Shown here piece after piece: positions 63,967-64,000 of a stretch of 64,000 nucleotides of DNA. Both the position numbers and the translations under genes were made by a program. Under the pieces are notes generated by a model. The model was not told the origin of the DNA. It saw nothing but the letters and a program-made list of their open reading frames with translations, and made no database searches. The DNA comes from Acidobacteriota bacterium (lineage in GTDB: Bacteria > Acidobacteriota > Blastocatellia > Pyrinomonadales > Pyrinomonadaceae): assembly GCA_029781855.1 (NCBI GenBank), contig JAKOVX010000003.1, forward strand, positions 62,001 to 126,000. The letters are read 5' to 3'. Position 1 is the first letter of the stretch. Every line of letters starts with the position of its first letter.

Positions 63967-64000
63967 ATGTCTAATTTATCACACAGGAACTTCGTCGGGG

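Noticed and set aside
1-64000. Prophage, insertion sequence or integrative element
   Set aside because: No transposase, integrase, phage structural gene or flanking direct repeats were seen; gene style is uniform through the window.

Overview
The window looks like one continuous chromosomal segment of a diderm, aerobic, heterotrophic bacterium. It is moderately GC-rich by eye, gene-dense, and shows no phage, insertion-sequence or CRISPR signature. BamA, Skp, LpxA and FabZ show an outer membrane with lipid A. The succinate dehydrogenase has a Bacillus-type single cytochrome b subunit. bshA and bshB1 imply bacillithiol as thiol. An anti-sigma factor carries the LPLNGRN motif familiar from acidobacterial TonB-dependent receptors. 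Together these suggest Acidobacteriota (perhaps Blastocatellia). That is an inference from gene content; there is no rRNA in the window to confirm it.

Layout. (1) 1-3325: a TetR-controlled minus-strand unit (TetR, SDR enzyme, DevC/MacB-like permease, ATPase cut by the left edge) with two matching operators. (2) 3393-7996: single genes for a START-like protein, a SnoaL-like exported protein, RlmN, a stand-alone DsbD-alpha-like domain, PgeF and AcpS. (3) 8000-15463: sigma factor, zinc anti-sigma factor, M28 peptidase and two secreted nucleases, all on the minus strand; this looks like an extracellular degradation region. (4) 15529-24457: alpha/beta hydrolase, BshA, two PQQ-type sugar dehydrogenases around a polyphosphate kinase 2, an ABC-F protein and a HAD hydrolase. 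(5) 24473-29348: a tight cassette of a NorD-like VWA protein, an FHA-membrane-M15-like protein and a small zinc ribbon, with the HAD gene just downstream.

(6) 29432-36575: a complete compact histidine operon in enterobacterial gene order (hisG-D-C-B-H-A-F-IE) with fused HisB and HisIE. It is preceded by a previously unannotated 22-residue leader peptide with eight histidines and a candidate attenuator. (7) 36576-42065: envelope block bamA-skp-fabZ-orf-lpxA. (8) 42501-45837: sdhCAB. (9) 46016-51209: LysR regulator with an ornithine-cyclodeaminase-family gene, GAF/HD-GYP and STAS signalling genes, and glpD. (10) 51219-63116: a long iron-sulfur assembly (suf) cluster, rrf2-sufB-ridA-phzF-sufC-membrane protein-sufD-sufS-cupin-fhs-hydrolase-sufU. 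It interleaves metabolite-repair and unrelated genes with the SUF machinery. bshB1 lies just upstream.

The main leads for novelty are the his leader/attenuator, the FHA/VWA/M15-like cassette, the mixed suf operon, the TetR operator pair, and a small dispersed inverted-repeat element. Start codons were moved from the longest open frame wherever an internal ATG, a ribosome binding site or a neighbouring gene favoured it.
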